Assembly: GCA_041584015.1 (NCBI GenBank)
Contig: JBFHES010000011.1
Coordinates: 1 to 41,943, forward strand
Origin: JBFHES01 sp041584015
Lineage (GTDB): Bacteria; Bacteroidota; Bacteroidia; Bacteroidales; M50B96
Reading direction: 5' to 3'
Length of the DNA: 41,943 bases
How positions within the stretch are numbered: the stretch's first letter is position 1; each line of letters starts with the position of its first letter. The translations under genes and the position numbers were made by a program. Below the pieces are notes generated by a model. It did no database searches and was not told the origin of the DNA. It saw only the letters and a program-made list of their open reading frames with translations. Positions 1 to 7,843 of this stretch are shown piece by piece.

Positions 1-1010
1 CAATTTCTGACGTTGCATTGTTCTTTGCTCATTATGATATCTTATCAACACGTCCGGGTGGAAATGCGATGGATCCGATTGATTATTTATTCATGAACTC
101 AAGAGCTACCAACAGCAATATCTTAACAAATCCAAACCTTAAGTCTGAAAAGACTATTGAGTATGAGTTAGGATTCCAACAAAAGATTGGTAACACATCT
201 TCTATTAAGCTTTCAGCTTTCTACAGAGAGATGCGTGATATGAGACAAGCAGTAAATGTTATTGGTGCTTATCCTGTTTACAGATACCTTACTTATGGTA
301 ACATCGACTTTGGTACTGTTAAAGGTTTCTCAGTTCAGTATGATTTAAGAAGAACAGGTAATATTGCATTAAGAGGTAGTTATGTGCTTCAGTTTGCAAA
401 TGGTACCGGTTCAAGTGCATCAGAAGGTATTAACCTTTTGAACTCAGGTCAGCCAAACTTACGTACACTTATTCCACTTAGCTTCGACCAGCGTCACTCA
501 TTTACAGGTAATCTTGACTTTAGATTCTTTGATGGACGTAACTATAATGGTCCTAAATTATTCGGAAGAGATTTCTTAGAGAACACTGGTTTCAACTTGG
601 TAGTTAAGGCAGGTTCAGGATCACCTTATACTAAGAAGTCAATTGTTGGTGGTGTAATGGAAGGATCTATCAACGGTTCAAGAAAGCCATGGAGAACTAC
701 ATTGGATCTTAAGATCGATAAAGATGTAATGATTCATTGGAACAAAGGAAACGAAGATGGAAAAGTAAGTAGACTAAATGTTTATTTAGAGATTTCTAAC
801 TTATTAAATACTAAGAACGTTCTTAACGTATATAGTCAAACAGGTAATCCTGATGACAATGGTTATTTGGCAGCTGCTCAGAATCAAGCGATCATTGCAT
901 CGCAGTTAGATGAAGAGGCTTACAGAAACTACTATGCTATGTCGCTTATCAGCCCGGGGAATTATACTGCACCTAGGACTTTGAGAATAGGACTTCAAAT
1001 TGTTTTTTAA
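1..1010 (+). CDS. TonB-dependent outer-membrane receptor, C-terminal part
   Basis: The reading frame is open from base 3 and enters from outside the window, so only about the last 335 residues of the protein are present. The visible part is rich in alternating beta-strand segments with aromatic residues and ends in IGLQIVF, with the terminal Phe expected for an outer-membrane beta-barrel recognised by the Bam machinery. Patterns such as NLKSEKTIEYELGFQ and LEISNLLNTKNV are typical of the last strands of TonB-dependent receptors. These receptors import large substrates across the outer membrane with energy from TonB-ExbBD; the substrate cannot be told here. The next gene is a T9SS cargo-like protein and not a SusD lipoprotein, so this is not a standard SusC/SusD glycan pair. 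The TTG at base 18 is an internal codon, not the start. Confidence 0.88.
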   Translation, partial: ISDVALFFAHYDILSTRPGGNAMDPIDYLFMNSRATNSNILTNPNLKSEKTIEYELGFQQKIGNTSSIKLSAFYREMRDMRQAVNVIGAYPVYRYLTYGNIDFGTVKGFSVQYDLRRTGNIALRGSYVLQFANGTGSSASEGINLLNSGQPNLRTLIPLSFDQRHSFTGNLDFRFFDGRNYNGPKLFGRDFLENTGFNLVVKAGSGSPYTKKSIVGGVMEGSINGSRKPWRTTLDLKIDKDVMIHWNKGNEDGKVSRLNVYLEISNLLNTKNVLNVYSQTGNPDDNGYLAAAQNQAIIASQLDEEAYRNYYAMSLISPGNYTAPRTLRIGLQIVF

Positions 1011-1039
1011 AACTGTAAGAATTGAAAATTTATAATACA

Positions 1040-4000
1040 ATGAAAAAATTCATTCAATTACTGATATTCTCACTCATACTAAGTTTCTCCACAGGAACCT
1101 TGTTGGCAGAAAAATATGTAGGAGAAGTAAGTAATCAAACTAATACAAAGTCGGTAAGTGCGACAACGGCAGGTTGTGTTCCTGCAACAAACTCTACCGA
1201 GTTAGATCTTAATAATGTGCGTGCCCTTATTCATACTGGTGGCGACATGTGGTGGGATCTACAAGGTACAGGTAGATATGAGATTCCGGCCGGATCAGGT
1301 AAAACTGCTCTTTATGCTGGTTCTATCTGGATTGGTGGTACAGACGTTAATGGTCAGTTAAAGCTAGCTGCGCTACGTTTCCGTAGCAATGGTGTTGACT
1401 ACTGGCCTGGTCCACTCATCACATCTGGTCCTGATAAGGGTACTACAACTTCTGAAGTTTGTTTAGAATATGACAGACATTACAACATTAACAGAAACGA
1501 AGTTGCAGAGTTTAGAACATGGTTCAACGCTGATGCTGAAACAAAAGCAAATGATTTTGTTGGCTATTCTATTCCTGATGTAATCTTAAACTGGCCTGCA
1601 CATGGTAACGTGGCTGAAGGTTATGACTATCATTTAGCTCCTTTTAAGGATGTTGATGGTGATGATTTTTATGATCCATATGCCGGCGATTACCCATATT
1701 ACGATCTTGATCAAGAACTTCCTTGTGGAACAAGTCGTGAACAACGTATTCCTCGTTTGTTTGGTGACCAAACTTTATGGTGGGTATATAACGACCGTGG
1801 AAACATTCACACAGAAACACAAGGTGACGCAATTGGTATGGAAGTTAGAGCGCAGGCTTTTGCTTTCTCTACCAACGACGAGTTAAATGATATGACCTTT
1901 TATAACTATGCATTGATTAACCGTTCAACGTATACTTTGATTGAAACATATTTCGGTATTTGGACTGATGCGGATATGGGATATGCATGGGACGATTATG
2001 TAGGTTGCGACGTACAACGTGGTTTAGGTTACTTATACAATGGTCTTCCTGCCGATGGTACCGGACAGACTTTTGCATATGGTGGTCCAACACCTCCTCC
2101 TCCTGCTGTTGGTGTTGACTTTTTTGAAGGTCCTTACCAGGATGCTGATGGAATTGATAATCCATCTAGTTACGACCCTGTAACTGGTGAATTAATTTGT
2201 GATGGAAACATTCTTAATGGTAACATTAACGGATTGAACTTTGGCGACGGTGTTGCTGATAACGAGCGTTGGGGTATGAGAAGATTCTTATATCACAACA
2301 ACGGTAGTACTGGTCCATTGGTGGATCCTATTATTGCTCCTGACTACTACAACTACCTAAGAGGTATTTGGAGAGATGGAACAAACATGGTTTATGGTGG
2401 AAATGGTCACTATGCTGGTTCTGGTTCAACAACTACTGAATCAGACTTTATGTTCCCATCGGATACCGACCCATGTGGTTGGGGTCAGGGTGGTGTACCA
2501 ATGCCAAACTGGAGCGAAGAAACTATCGGTAATCCTGAAGGTGACAGAAGATTTGTTCAATCAGCTGGTCCTTTTACATTGGAACCGGGTGCTGTTAACG
2601 ATATTACAACTGGTGTTGTATGGGCACGTGCTACAGGTGGTGGTCCTTTCGAATCTGTTGAAGAGGTTAGAATTGCTGATGATAAAGCACAGTTATTATT
2701 CGACAATTGTTTTAAAGTAGTTGATGGACCTGACGCGCCAGAATTGAACTTCATTGAGTTAGATCAGGAATTAGTATTCCATATTTATAATACACCTAGT
2801 TCAAACAACTACCTTGAGCAATATTCTGAAAAGGATTTCTCTATTGTAGATGTTGATATTGATAACAACGGTGAAGTAGACATAGTTGATAAGTTCTACC
2901 GTTTCGAAGGTTACCAGGTTTATCAGTTAAAGGATGCTTCGGTATCAGTTAGCGATATTGGCAACATTAACCTTGCTAGAGAAGTATACCAGTGCGATGT
3001 AAAGAACAACATCGATCAATTGGTTAACTATACATGGAGTGATGAGCTGAATGCAAACATTCCTGAAGAGAAAGTAAATGGAGAAGACTTAGGTATCGAG
3101 CATAGTTTTACAATTACTGAAGACTTATTTGCATCAGGAAACAGAACACTTGTAAACCATAAGAAGTATTACTTCCTGGCTGTAGCATATGGTTATAATA
3201 ACTATATGAAATACGACCAAAATGATGGAACAACAGTTAAAGGTCAGAAGAAACCTTATATCGCCGGTCGTAAAGGTGCTTTAGGTTCTATTAAAGTTTA
3301 CGAGGTTATTCCTCATATTCCAGATCCAAGAGATGGTGGTTCTATTATGAATGCCAGTTATGGTGATTATTTACCAGTAACACAGATTGAAGGTTTTGGT
3401 AGTGGCGATAATGTAGTTGATCTTACACAAGAAACTTTAGACGAGATTATGTCTGGAGAGCCTTGGTCAACAAATATTAGACACTATACAGCCGAAGGAT
3501 CTCCAATTAAGATTAAGGTAGTTGATCCATTGAATATTCCTGAAGGTGATTTCTCGATTTGTATTGATCCTGACTCAGCGCTTTATAATAATGCTGATGC
3601 AAAAGACTTCCGTGTTAAGGATGGTTACTGGTACATTTACCAGACAGATACACTAGAGAATGAAAAAATTATTGATAGAATTTATTCAGAAGCAACTATT
3701 GCAATCAGAAATGAGCAAATTATTCCTGAATTAGGTCTTTCAATTATCATCGAAGAACAAGACTTCCCGGCTGTAACATCTTCAGTAGAAGAAGATCCTC
3801 AGTTAGGTAGAAGAGACGCAACTATTGAGTATACCGATAACAATGCCTGGTTGAACTTTATTCCAGATGGTGATGATTATAGTTTCTCTCCAGAATTAAA
3901 CTGGATTCGTGCCGGATCGCAGGTTGATGAATCTGATGGTGATAATAATGACTATAAGTTATTTGGTGCACAGTACGACAACGAAGAGTCATTCGAGAAG

Positions 4001-5227
4001 TTCCTCGAAGGTCGTTGGGCTCCGTACAAATTAACATCAAACATTAAAGATGGTCCTGGTCGTCAAGACGGACAAGCGAACATTAAGTATAACATCTTCC
4101 GTTTATCAAGTGTTGATATTGTAATTACATCAGACAGATCAAAGTGGACAAGATCATGTGTACTTGAGATGAGTGAGAACGATAGTATTGACGAAGATGG
4201 TAATGGATCTTTCGATATCATTCAACCTGCATTATTTGGTCAGGGTGATTCGTATAAGTTCGAGTTACGTGATTCTCCTTCAATTGACAAGGATGGTAAT
4301 TTTGCAACTACTGAAGATACCAGTGATGTTGAAAGTGCTGCTAACTATATTGCACCGCGCGGTATGGGTTGGTTCCCGGGTTACGCTATCGACGTTGAAT
4401 CAGGTGATCGATTAAACATTGTATATGGTGAAGCTTCAAACCTACCTGGTGAAAACGGTAGAGATATGAAATTCAATCCGACTTCAAATATTTATTCAAA
4501 CTTTGGTGAAACATTGTTTGGTGGTAAGCACTACATCTACATCTTAGGAAAGAACTATTACATCCTCTCAAGTGGGACTGTTTATATGGACATGCCGGGT
4601 TACGATGGTTGTAAAACGTTTAACGAACTTGCAACTGCTTCAAGTAGCTTGACACGTAAGAAGGCTTATCAGAACTTTATGTGGACATCAATTCCTTACA
4701 GAACTGGTCGCGACGCAAATGTATCTTTTGAAGATGCATTATCAACTGGTGATATTACGGTTCGTTTAAGAATGGCAAATCCACATAGAATTGGATTCGG
4801 AAGTTTTGCAGTTGATTCAACAGAAATGCAGAACGATAACTTCCCTAAGTACAACTTCACAACCAAAGGTGTTGCCGCAACTAAGAATGATATGCAGACT
4901 GCAGAAGAAGCCTTAGATCTTATTAATGTTGTTCCTAATCCATATTATGGTTATTCAGAGTATGAATTAAATCAGCTTGAGAATTTGATTAAGATTACGA
5001 ATCTTCCACAAAAATGTGCTATTTCTGTTTACAATGTAAACGGTACATTGATTAGAAGATTTAAGAAGGACAGTCCATTATCTTATCAGGATTGGGATCT
5101 TAAGAATCAGTATGGTATACCTATAGCTAGTGGTGTATACATTATTCATATTGATGCTTATGAAATTGGTGAAAAAGTATTGAAGTGGTTTGGAGCTATG
5201 CGTCCGGTTGACTTAAATGCATTCTAA
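1040..5227 (+). CDS. Large secreted protein with T9SS type A-like C-terminal domain
   Basis: This encodes 1395 residues starting at the ATG at 1040, which gives a clean signal peptide (MKKFIQLLIFSLILSFSTG, cleavage near Ala-Glu). An in-frame TTG at 1022 is less likely. The long middle section is Gly/Asp/Asn/Tyr-rich and contains several acidic loops, but I recognise no enzyme domain in it. The last ~90 residues (from about NVVPNPYYGYSEYE) carry the layout of a type IX secretion sorting domain or FlgD-like Ig fold: an NP start, ISVYNVNGTLIRRF, a DWDLKNQYG turn and SGVYIIHID strands. It lies 29 bases after the TonB-dependent receptor and 27 bases before a PorV/PorQ-like gene, which suggests one operon and a surface-exposed or receptor-associated role. 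The function is otherwise unknown. Confidence 0.8.
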   Translation: MKKFIQLLIFSLILSFSTGTLLAEKYVGEVSNQTNTKSVSATTAGCVPATNSTELDLNNVRALIHTGGDMWWDLQGTGRYEIPAGSGKTALYAGSIWIGGTDVNGQLKLAALRFRSNGVDYWPGPLITSGPDKGTTTSEVCLEYDRHYNINRNEVAEFRTWFNADAETKANDFVGYSIPDVILNWPAHGNVAEGYDYHLAPFKDVDGDDFYDPYAGDYPYYDLDQELPCGTSREQRIPRLFGDQTLWWVYNDRGNIHTETQGDAIGMEVRAQAFAFSTNDELNDMTFYNYALINRSTYTLIETYFGIWTDADMGYAWDDYVGCDVQRGLGYLYNGLPADGTGQTFAYGGPTPPPPAVGVDFFEGPYQDADGIDNPSSYDPVTGELICDGNILNGNINGLNFGDGVADNERWGMRRFLYHNNGSTGPLVDPIIAPDYYNYLRGIWRDGTNMVYGGNGHYAGSGSTTTESDFMFPSDTDPCGWGQGGVPMPNWSEETIGNPEGDRRFVQSAGPFTLEPGAVNDITTGVVWARATGGGPFESVEEVRIADDKAQLLFDNCFKVVDGPDAPELNFIELDQELVFHIYNTPSSNNYLEQYSEKDFSIVDVDIDNNGEVDIVDKFYRFEGYQVYQLKDASVSVSDIGNINLAREVYQCDVKNNIDQLVNYTWSDELNANIPEEKVNGEDLGIEHSFTITEDLFASGNRTLVNHKKYYFLAVAYGYNNYMKYDQNDGTTVKGQKKPYIAGRKGALGSIKVYEVIPHIPDPRDGGSIMNASYGDYLPVTQIEGFGSGDNVVDLTQETLDEIMSGEPWSTNIRHYTAEGSPIKIKVVDPLNIPEGDFSICIDPDSALYNNADAKDFRVKDGYWYIYQTDTLENEKIIDRIYSEATIAIRNEQIIPELGLSIIIEEQDFPAVTSSVEEDPQLGRRDATIEYTDNNAWLNFIPDGDDYSFSPELNWIRAGSQVDESDGDNNDYKLFGAQYDNEESFEKFLEGRWAPYKLTSNIKDGPGRQDGQANIKYNIFRLSSVDIVITSDRSKWTRSCVLEMSENDSIDEDGNGSFDIIQPALFGQGDSYKFELRDSPSIDKDGNFATTEDTSDVESAANYIAPRGMGWFPGYAIDVESGDRLNIVYGEASNLPGENGRDMKFNPTSNIYSNFGETLFGGKHYIYILGKNYYILSSGTVYMDMPGYDGCKTFNELATASSSLTRKKAYQNFMWTSIPYRTGRDANVSFEDALSTGDITVRLRMANPHRIGFGSFAVDSTEMQNDNFPKYNFTTKGVAATKNDMQTAEEALDLINVVPNPYYGYSEYELNQLENLIKITNLPQKCAISVYNVNGTLIRRFKKDSPLSYQDWDLKNQYGIPIASGVYIIHIDAYEIGEKVLKWFGAMRPVDLNAF

Positions 5228-5254
5228 ATCATATACGAGAAAAATATAATTGTT

Positions 5255-6307
5255 ATGAAACGATTTTTACAGATATTATCAATAGTGTTAGTTTTTGCAG
5301 CTACGATGCCTCAAGAAGTTCTTGCAGGTAATCCGCAGCGTGCAGGTGAAGCAGGTGCAGCGTATCTGCTCATTAATCCGTGGGCTGCTGGTAGCGGCTG
5401 GGGCGGTGCAAACACAGCCAGATGCGTAGGTCTCGAGTCAACATTTTTAAATGTGGCGGGTAGTGCTTTTACGCAGAAAACAGAACTTATGTTTACCCAC
5501 ACAAACCTTTATAGTGGAGCCGATATTGCTTTAAATGCATTCGGTTTTTCACAGAAGGTTGGAGAATCAGGAGTTTTAAGTATGTCTATTGTTTCGCTTG
5601 ATTATGGCGAAAATGAAATAACAACCGTATTCTTACCGGAAGGTGGCGTTGGAACATTCCACCCGCAGGCAAGTGTTATTGGAGTTTCATATGCGAAGGA
5701 ATTTTCAAACAGTATTTTTGGTGGTGTTACCGTTAAGATTATTAACGAAGCCATTGCCGATGTTGCAGCTAGTGGAATTGCATTCGATGCAGGTATCCAG
5801 TATGTAACCGGTAACCAGGAACAAATGCGTTTCGGAATAGCCATGAAAAATGTTGGTCCAACAGCAAAATTCCAGGGTGACGGTATTTCATTCAGAGGAA
5901 CTATCCCTGAAACAGAGGTTGACATGACAGTTGAGCAGCGATCAGCGGCATTTGAGCTGCCATCGTTAATTACCATCGGTTTTGCATATGATCTTAACTT
6001 TTCACAGGATGTACGTTTATCGCCTGCACTTAATTTTACCTCAAATGCATTTACCAAAGACCAGTTCCATTTTGGTGCTGAGTTTGCTTACAAGAACATC
6101 TTATTCTTGAGAGGTGGTTATGTACATGAAGAACAAATTGGCGATTACGAAGCAAGTGAAACTTTATACACAGGAGTAAGTTATGGTTTCTCTTTACAGG
6201 TGCCTTTGAATAAAGAGGCTGGCTCTTTCTTCTCTATCGATTATTCTTACCGAACTACTAATCCTTTCTTAGGTGTTCATTCAGTAGGTGCAAGAATAAG
6301 TTTGTAG
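5255..6307 (+). CDS. PorV/PorQ family outer-membrane protein
   Basis: This encodes 350 residues with a signal peptide (MKRFLQILSIVLVFAATMPQ, cleavage near LAG). The start of the mature protein, with RAGEAGAAYLLINPWAAGSG and then GGANTARCVGLESTFLNVAG, matches the beginning of PorV/PorQ-type proteins of the FadL-like barrel fold. The rest alternates short strands through to a C-terminal VGARISL. PorV shuttles T9SS cargo from the translocon to the attachment complex and PorQ is an accessory component; which of these, or neither, applies here is not decided by sequence. Its place directly after a T9SS-like cargo gene supports a dedicated partner for that protein. The stop codon overlaps the predicted greA promoter. 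Confidence 0.8.
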   Translation: MKRFLQILSIVLVFAATMPQEVLAGNPQRAGEAGAAYLLINPWAAGSGWGGANTARCVGLESTFLNVAGSAFTQKTELMFTHTNLYSGADIALNAFGFSQKVGESGVLSMSIVSLDYGENEITTVFLPEGGVGTFHPQASVIGVSYAKEFSNSIFGGVTVKIINEAIADVAASGIAFDAGIQYVTGNQEQMRFGIAMKNVGPTAKFQGDGISFRGTIPETEVDMTVEQRSAAFELPSLITIGFAYDLNFSQDVRLSPALNFTSNAFTKDQFHFGAEFAYKNILFLRGGYVHEEQIGDYEASETLYTGVSYGFSLQVPLNKEAGSFFSIDYSYRTTNPFLGVHSVGARISL

Positions 6308-6332
6308 ATATATAAAAAACTCAATATCTTTG
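6301..6332 (+). promoter_or_regulatory. Predicted greA promoter (TTTG-N20-TATCTTTG)
   Basis: A TTTG at 6301-6304 and TATCTTTG at 6325-6332 match the Bacteroidota -33/-7 consensus (TTG, about 19-20 bases, TAnnTTTG). Transcription would begin near 6338, about 64 bases before greA. The -33 element overlaps the last codon of the upstream gene. Confidence 0.7.
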
Positions 6333-6342
6333 CAAAGTGAAA

Positions 6343-6375
6343 GAGTCCCGATCTATCGGGATTCTTTTTCTTTTT
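6343..6375 (+). terminator. Rho-independent terminator after the PorV/PorQ-like gene
   Basis: A 9-bp stem GAGTCCCGA / TCGGGATTC (with one G-U pair) and a TCTA loop are followed by a T-rich run with one C. It ends the three-gene envelope unit. It lies downstream of the predicted greA start site, so greA transcripts would carry this hairpin at their very 5' end. Confidence 0.75.
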
Positions 6376-6401
6376 ATATAATTTGAACTAAAAGGATAAA
6401 C

Positions 6402-6875
6402 ATGAGTCAGGTTTCATATGTAACTGAAGAAGGGTTAGCAAGATTGAAAGCCGAGTTAGAGCAATTGAAAAAGGTTGAACGACCTGCTATTTCAAAGCAA
6501 ATTGCAGAAGCACGTGATAAAGGCGACCTTTCTGAGAATGCAGAATATGACGCAGCTAAAGAAGCACAAGGCTTACTTGAGCTGAAAATTTCGAAACTAG
6601 AGAATACAGTAGCTTATTCAAGATTAATTGATGAATCGAGGTTAGATACTGAGACCGTTCAGATTTTTAATAGGGTAACTATTAAGAATATGAAAACTAA
6701 CGCTACTATGGAATATACTTTAGTATCCGATAGCGAAGCAGATTTAAAAGCAAAGAAGTTATCAGTTAATACACCTATTGCAAAAGGCTTGCTAGGTAAA
6801 AAGGTTGGTGACGAAGTTGAAGTAGCTGTACCATCTGGAAATATGGTTTTTCAAATTCTTGAAATAGCATTATAA
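6402..6875 (+). CDS. greA: Transcription elongation factor GreA
   Basis: This encodes 157 residues, the usual GreA length. GreA enters the secondary channel of RNA polymerase and stimulates cleavage of backtracked RNA. The N-terminal half (about 1-75) is the antiparallel coiled coil, starting MSQVSYVTEEGLARLKAELE, and its tip carries the acidic sequence GDLSENAEYDAAKE that supplies the catalytic carboxylates. The C-terminal half is the FKBP-like domain with the GKKVGDEVEV motif near the end. The HIT-family gene begins 4 bases later, so the two are co-transcribed. No anomaly is seen. Confidence 0.97.
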   Translation: MSQVSYVTEEGLARLKAELEQLKKVERPAISKQIAEARDKGDLSENAEYDAAKEAQGLLELKISKLENTVAYSRLIDESRLDTETVQIFNRVTIKNMKTNATMEYTLVSDSEADLKAKKLSVNTPIAKGLLGKKVGDEVEVAVPSGNMVFQILEIAL

Positions 6876-6879
6876 GATT

Positions 6880-7272
6880 ATGGCAAGCATTTTCACAAAA
6901 ATTGTTAATGGTGATATACCTTCATACAAGGTAGCGGAAACAGAAGATTATTACGCTTTCTTAGATATTAATCCTATAGTAAAGGGGCACACCCTGGTAA
7001 TCCCTAAAAAGGAAGTTGATTATATTTTTGATGTGGACGATACGCTGATAGCCGGCATGATGGTTTTTGCAAAAAAGATTGCCAAGGCGGTAGGAGCTGC
7101 TATACCTTGCAAAAGGGTAGGAGTTGCCGTGCTTGGATTGGAAGTGCCGCATGCACACATCCACTTGGTGCCTTTGAATAGTGAAAAGGACATTGAGTTT
7201 TCCAGGCCAAAGTTAACCTTACCTCCTGAGGAGATGGAGGAAATCTTAGATAAGATTAAATCGAAACTTTAA
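6880..7272 (+). CDS. HIT-family (histidine triad) nucleotide hydrolase
   Basis: This encodes 130 residues, the normal length for a bacterial HIT/HINT protein. The triad HAHIH at residues 91-95 is followed by LVPL; the middle histidine (His93) is the expected nucleophile that forms a nucleotidyl intermediate. The N-terminal IFTKIVNGDIPSYKVAE and the central NPIVKGHTLVIPKKEV are family hallmarks. These cytoplasmic enzymes hydrolyse nucleoside phosphoramidates or dinucleotides. It is the second gene of a greA-HIT unit and is followed by a strong terminator. The exact substrate is not predictable. Confidence 0.93.
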   Translation: MASIFTKIVNGDIPSYKVAETEDYYAFLDINPIVKGHTLVIPKKEVDYIFDVDDTLIAGMMVFAKKIAKAVGAAIPCKRVGVAVLGLEVPHAHIHLVPLNSEKDIEFSRPKLTLPPEEMEEILDKIKSKL

Positions 7273-7275
7273 TAT

Positions 7276-7315
7276 AGAATCCCGGTCAGGCTAAACGATC
7301 GGGATTTTTCTTTAT
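7276..7315 (+). terminator. Rho-independent terminator of greA-HIT unit
   Basis: The stem runs from about 7278 to 7287 (AATCCCGGTC) and pairs with 7297-7306 (GATCGGGATT) around the loop AGGCTAAAC, then TTTTTCTTT follows. It is 10 bp with one G-U pair. Its left and right arms overlap the end of the convergent ruvC gene, whose last codons form part of the structure. Confidence 0.8.
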
Positions 7316-7843
7316 AAAGTCCCCCCAGTTTTTATAACTCTTAGTCGTTTCCAGATTTGGGTTTTGAAAATAATGACAAACAGCTGCCCCAAGTGCATCG
7401 GTTGCATCAAGGTTTTTAGAGTCTAGCTTAAAGTTTAAATAGCTTTGCAGAAATTCAGCAACCTGTTCTTTAGAGGCATTCCCGTTACCGGTAATGGCTA
7501 CTTTAATTTTTTTAGGTGCATATTCATGAATTGGCATATCGATGCTCAGCGCTGCTGTTATAGCTGCTCCTTGCGCTCTACCAAGTTTCAGCATTGATTG
7601 TATGTTCTTGCCATAAAAGGGAGCCTCAATGGCTAGTACATTCGGTTTGTATTGTTTTACTAGTCGCTCAATACTTGTATGTATATGCTTGAGTTTATCG
7701 TAATGGTTATCGAATTTTTTAAGATTGATGATTCCAATAGCAACTATTGTTGGTTTAGGTTTGCTTGCTTTTAACAGAGCATAACCAGTAATAGAGGTTC
7801 CAGGGTCAATCCCTAATATTAGATTTTCAGTTTGGTATGCCAT
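7286..7843 (-). CDS. ruvC: Crossover junction endodeoxyribonuclease RuvC
   Basis: This encodes 185 residues. RuvC resolves Holliday junctions together with RuvAB during recombination and repair. The RNase H-like fold is clear: ILGIDPGTSITGYAL supplies Asp13, VLAIEAP supplies Glu73, and LDATDALGAA supplies Asp146 and Asp149, which together match the four metal-binding acids of the family. KKIKVAITGNGNASKEQV is the usual region before the last two. The start overlaps the end of the upstream TPR gene by 17 bases, which implies translational coupling. ruvA and ruvB are not in this window. Confidence 0.97.
   Translation of the reverse strand: MAYQTENLILGIDPGTSITGYALLKASKPKPTIVAIGIINLKKFDNHYDKLKHIHTSIERLVKQYKPNVLAIEAPFYGKNIQSMLKLGRAQGAAITAALSIDMPIHEYAPKKIKVAITGNGNASKEQVAEFLQSYLNFKLDSKNLDATDALGAAVCHYFQNPNLETTKSYKNWGDFIKKNPDRLA

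Noticed and set aside
1022..1039. TTG start for the large secreted protein
   Set aside because: The ATG at 1040 gives a standard signal peptide; the extra six residues do not improve it.
1644..4415. Several open frames of 60-114 codons on both strands inside the large secreted protein gene
   Set aside because: They lie fully within a 1395-residue frame with signal peptide and C-terminal domain, have low-complexity His/Gln or Leu/Ile-rich translations and no start context.
5602..6057. 151-codon open frame antisense to the PorV/PorQ-like gene
   Set aside because: The sense gene has a clear family match; the antisense translation has no recognisable features.
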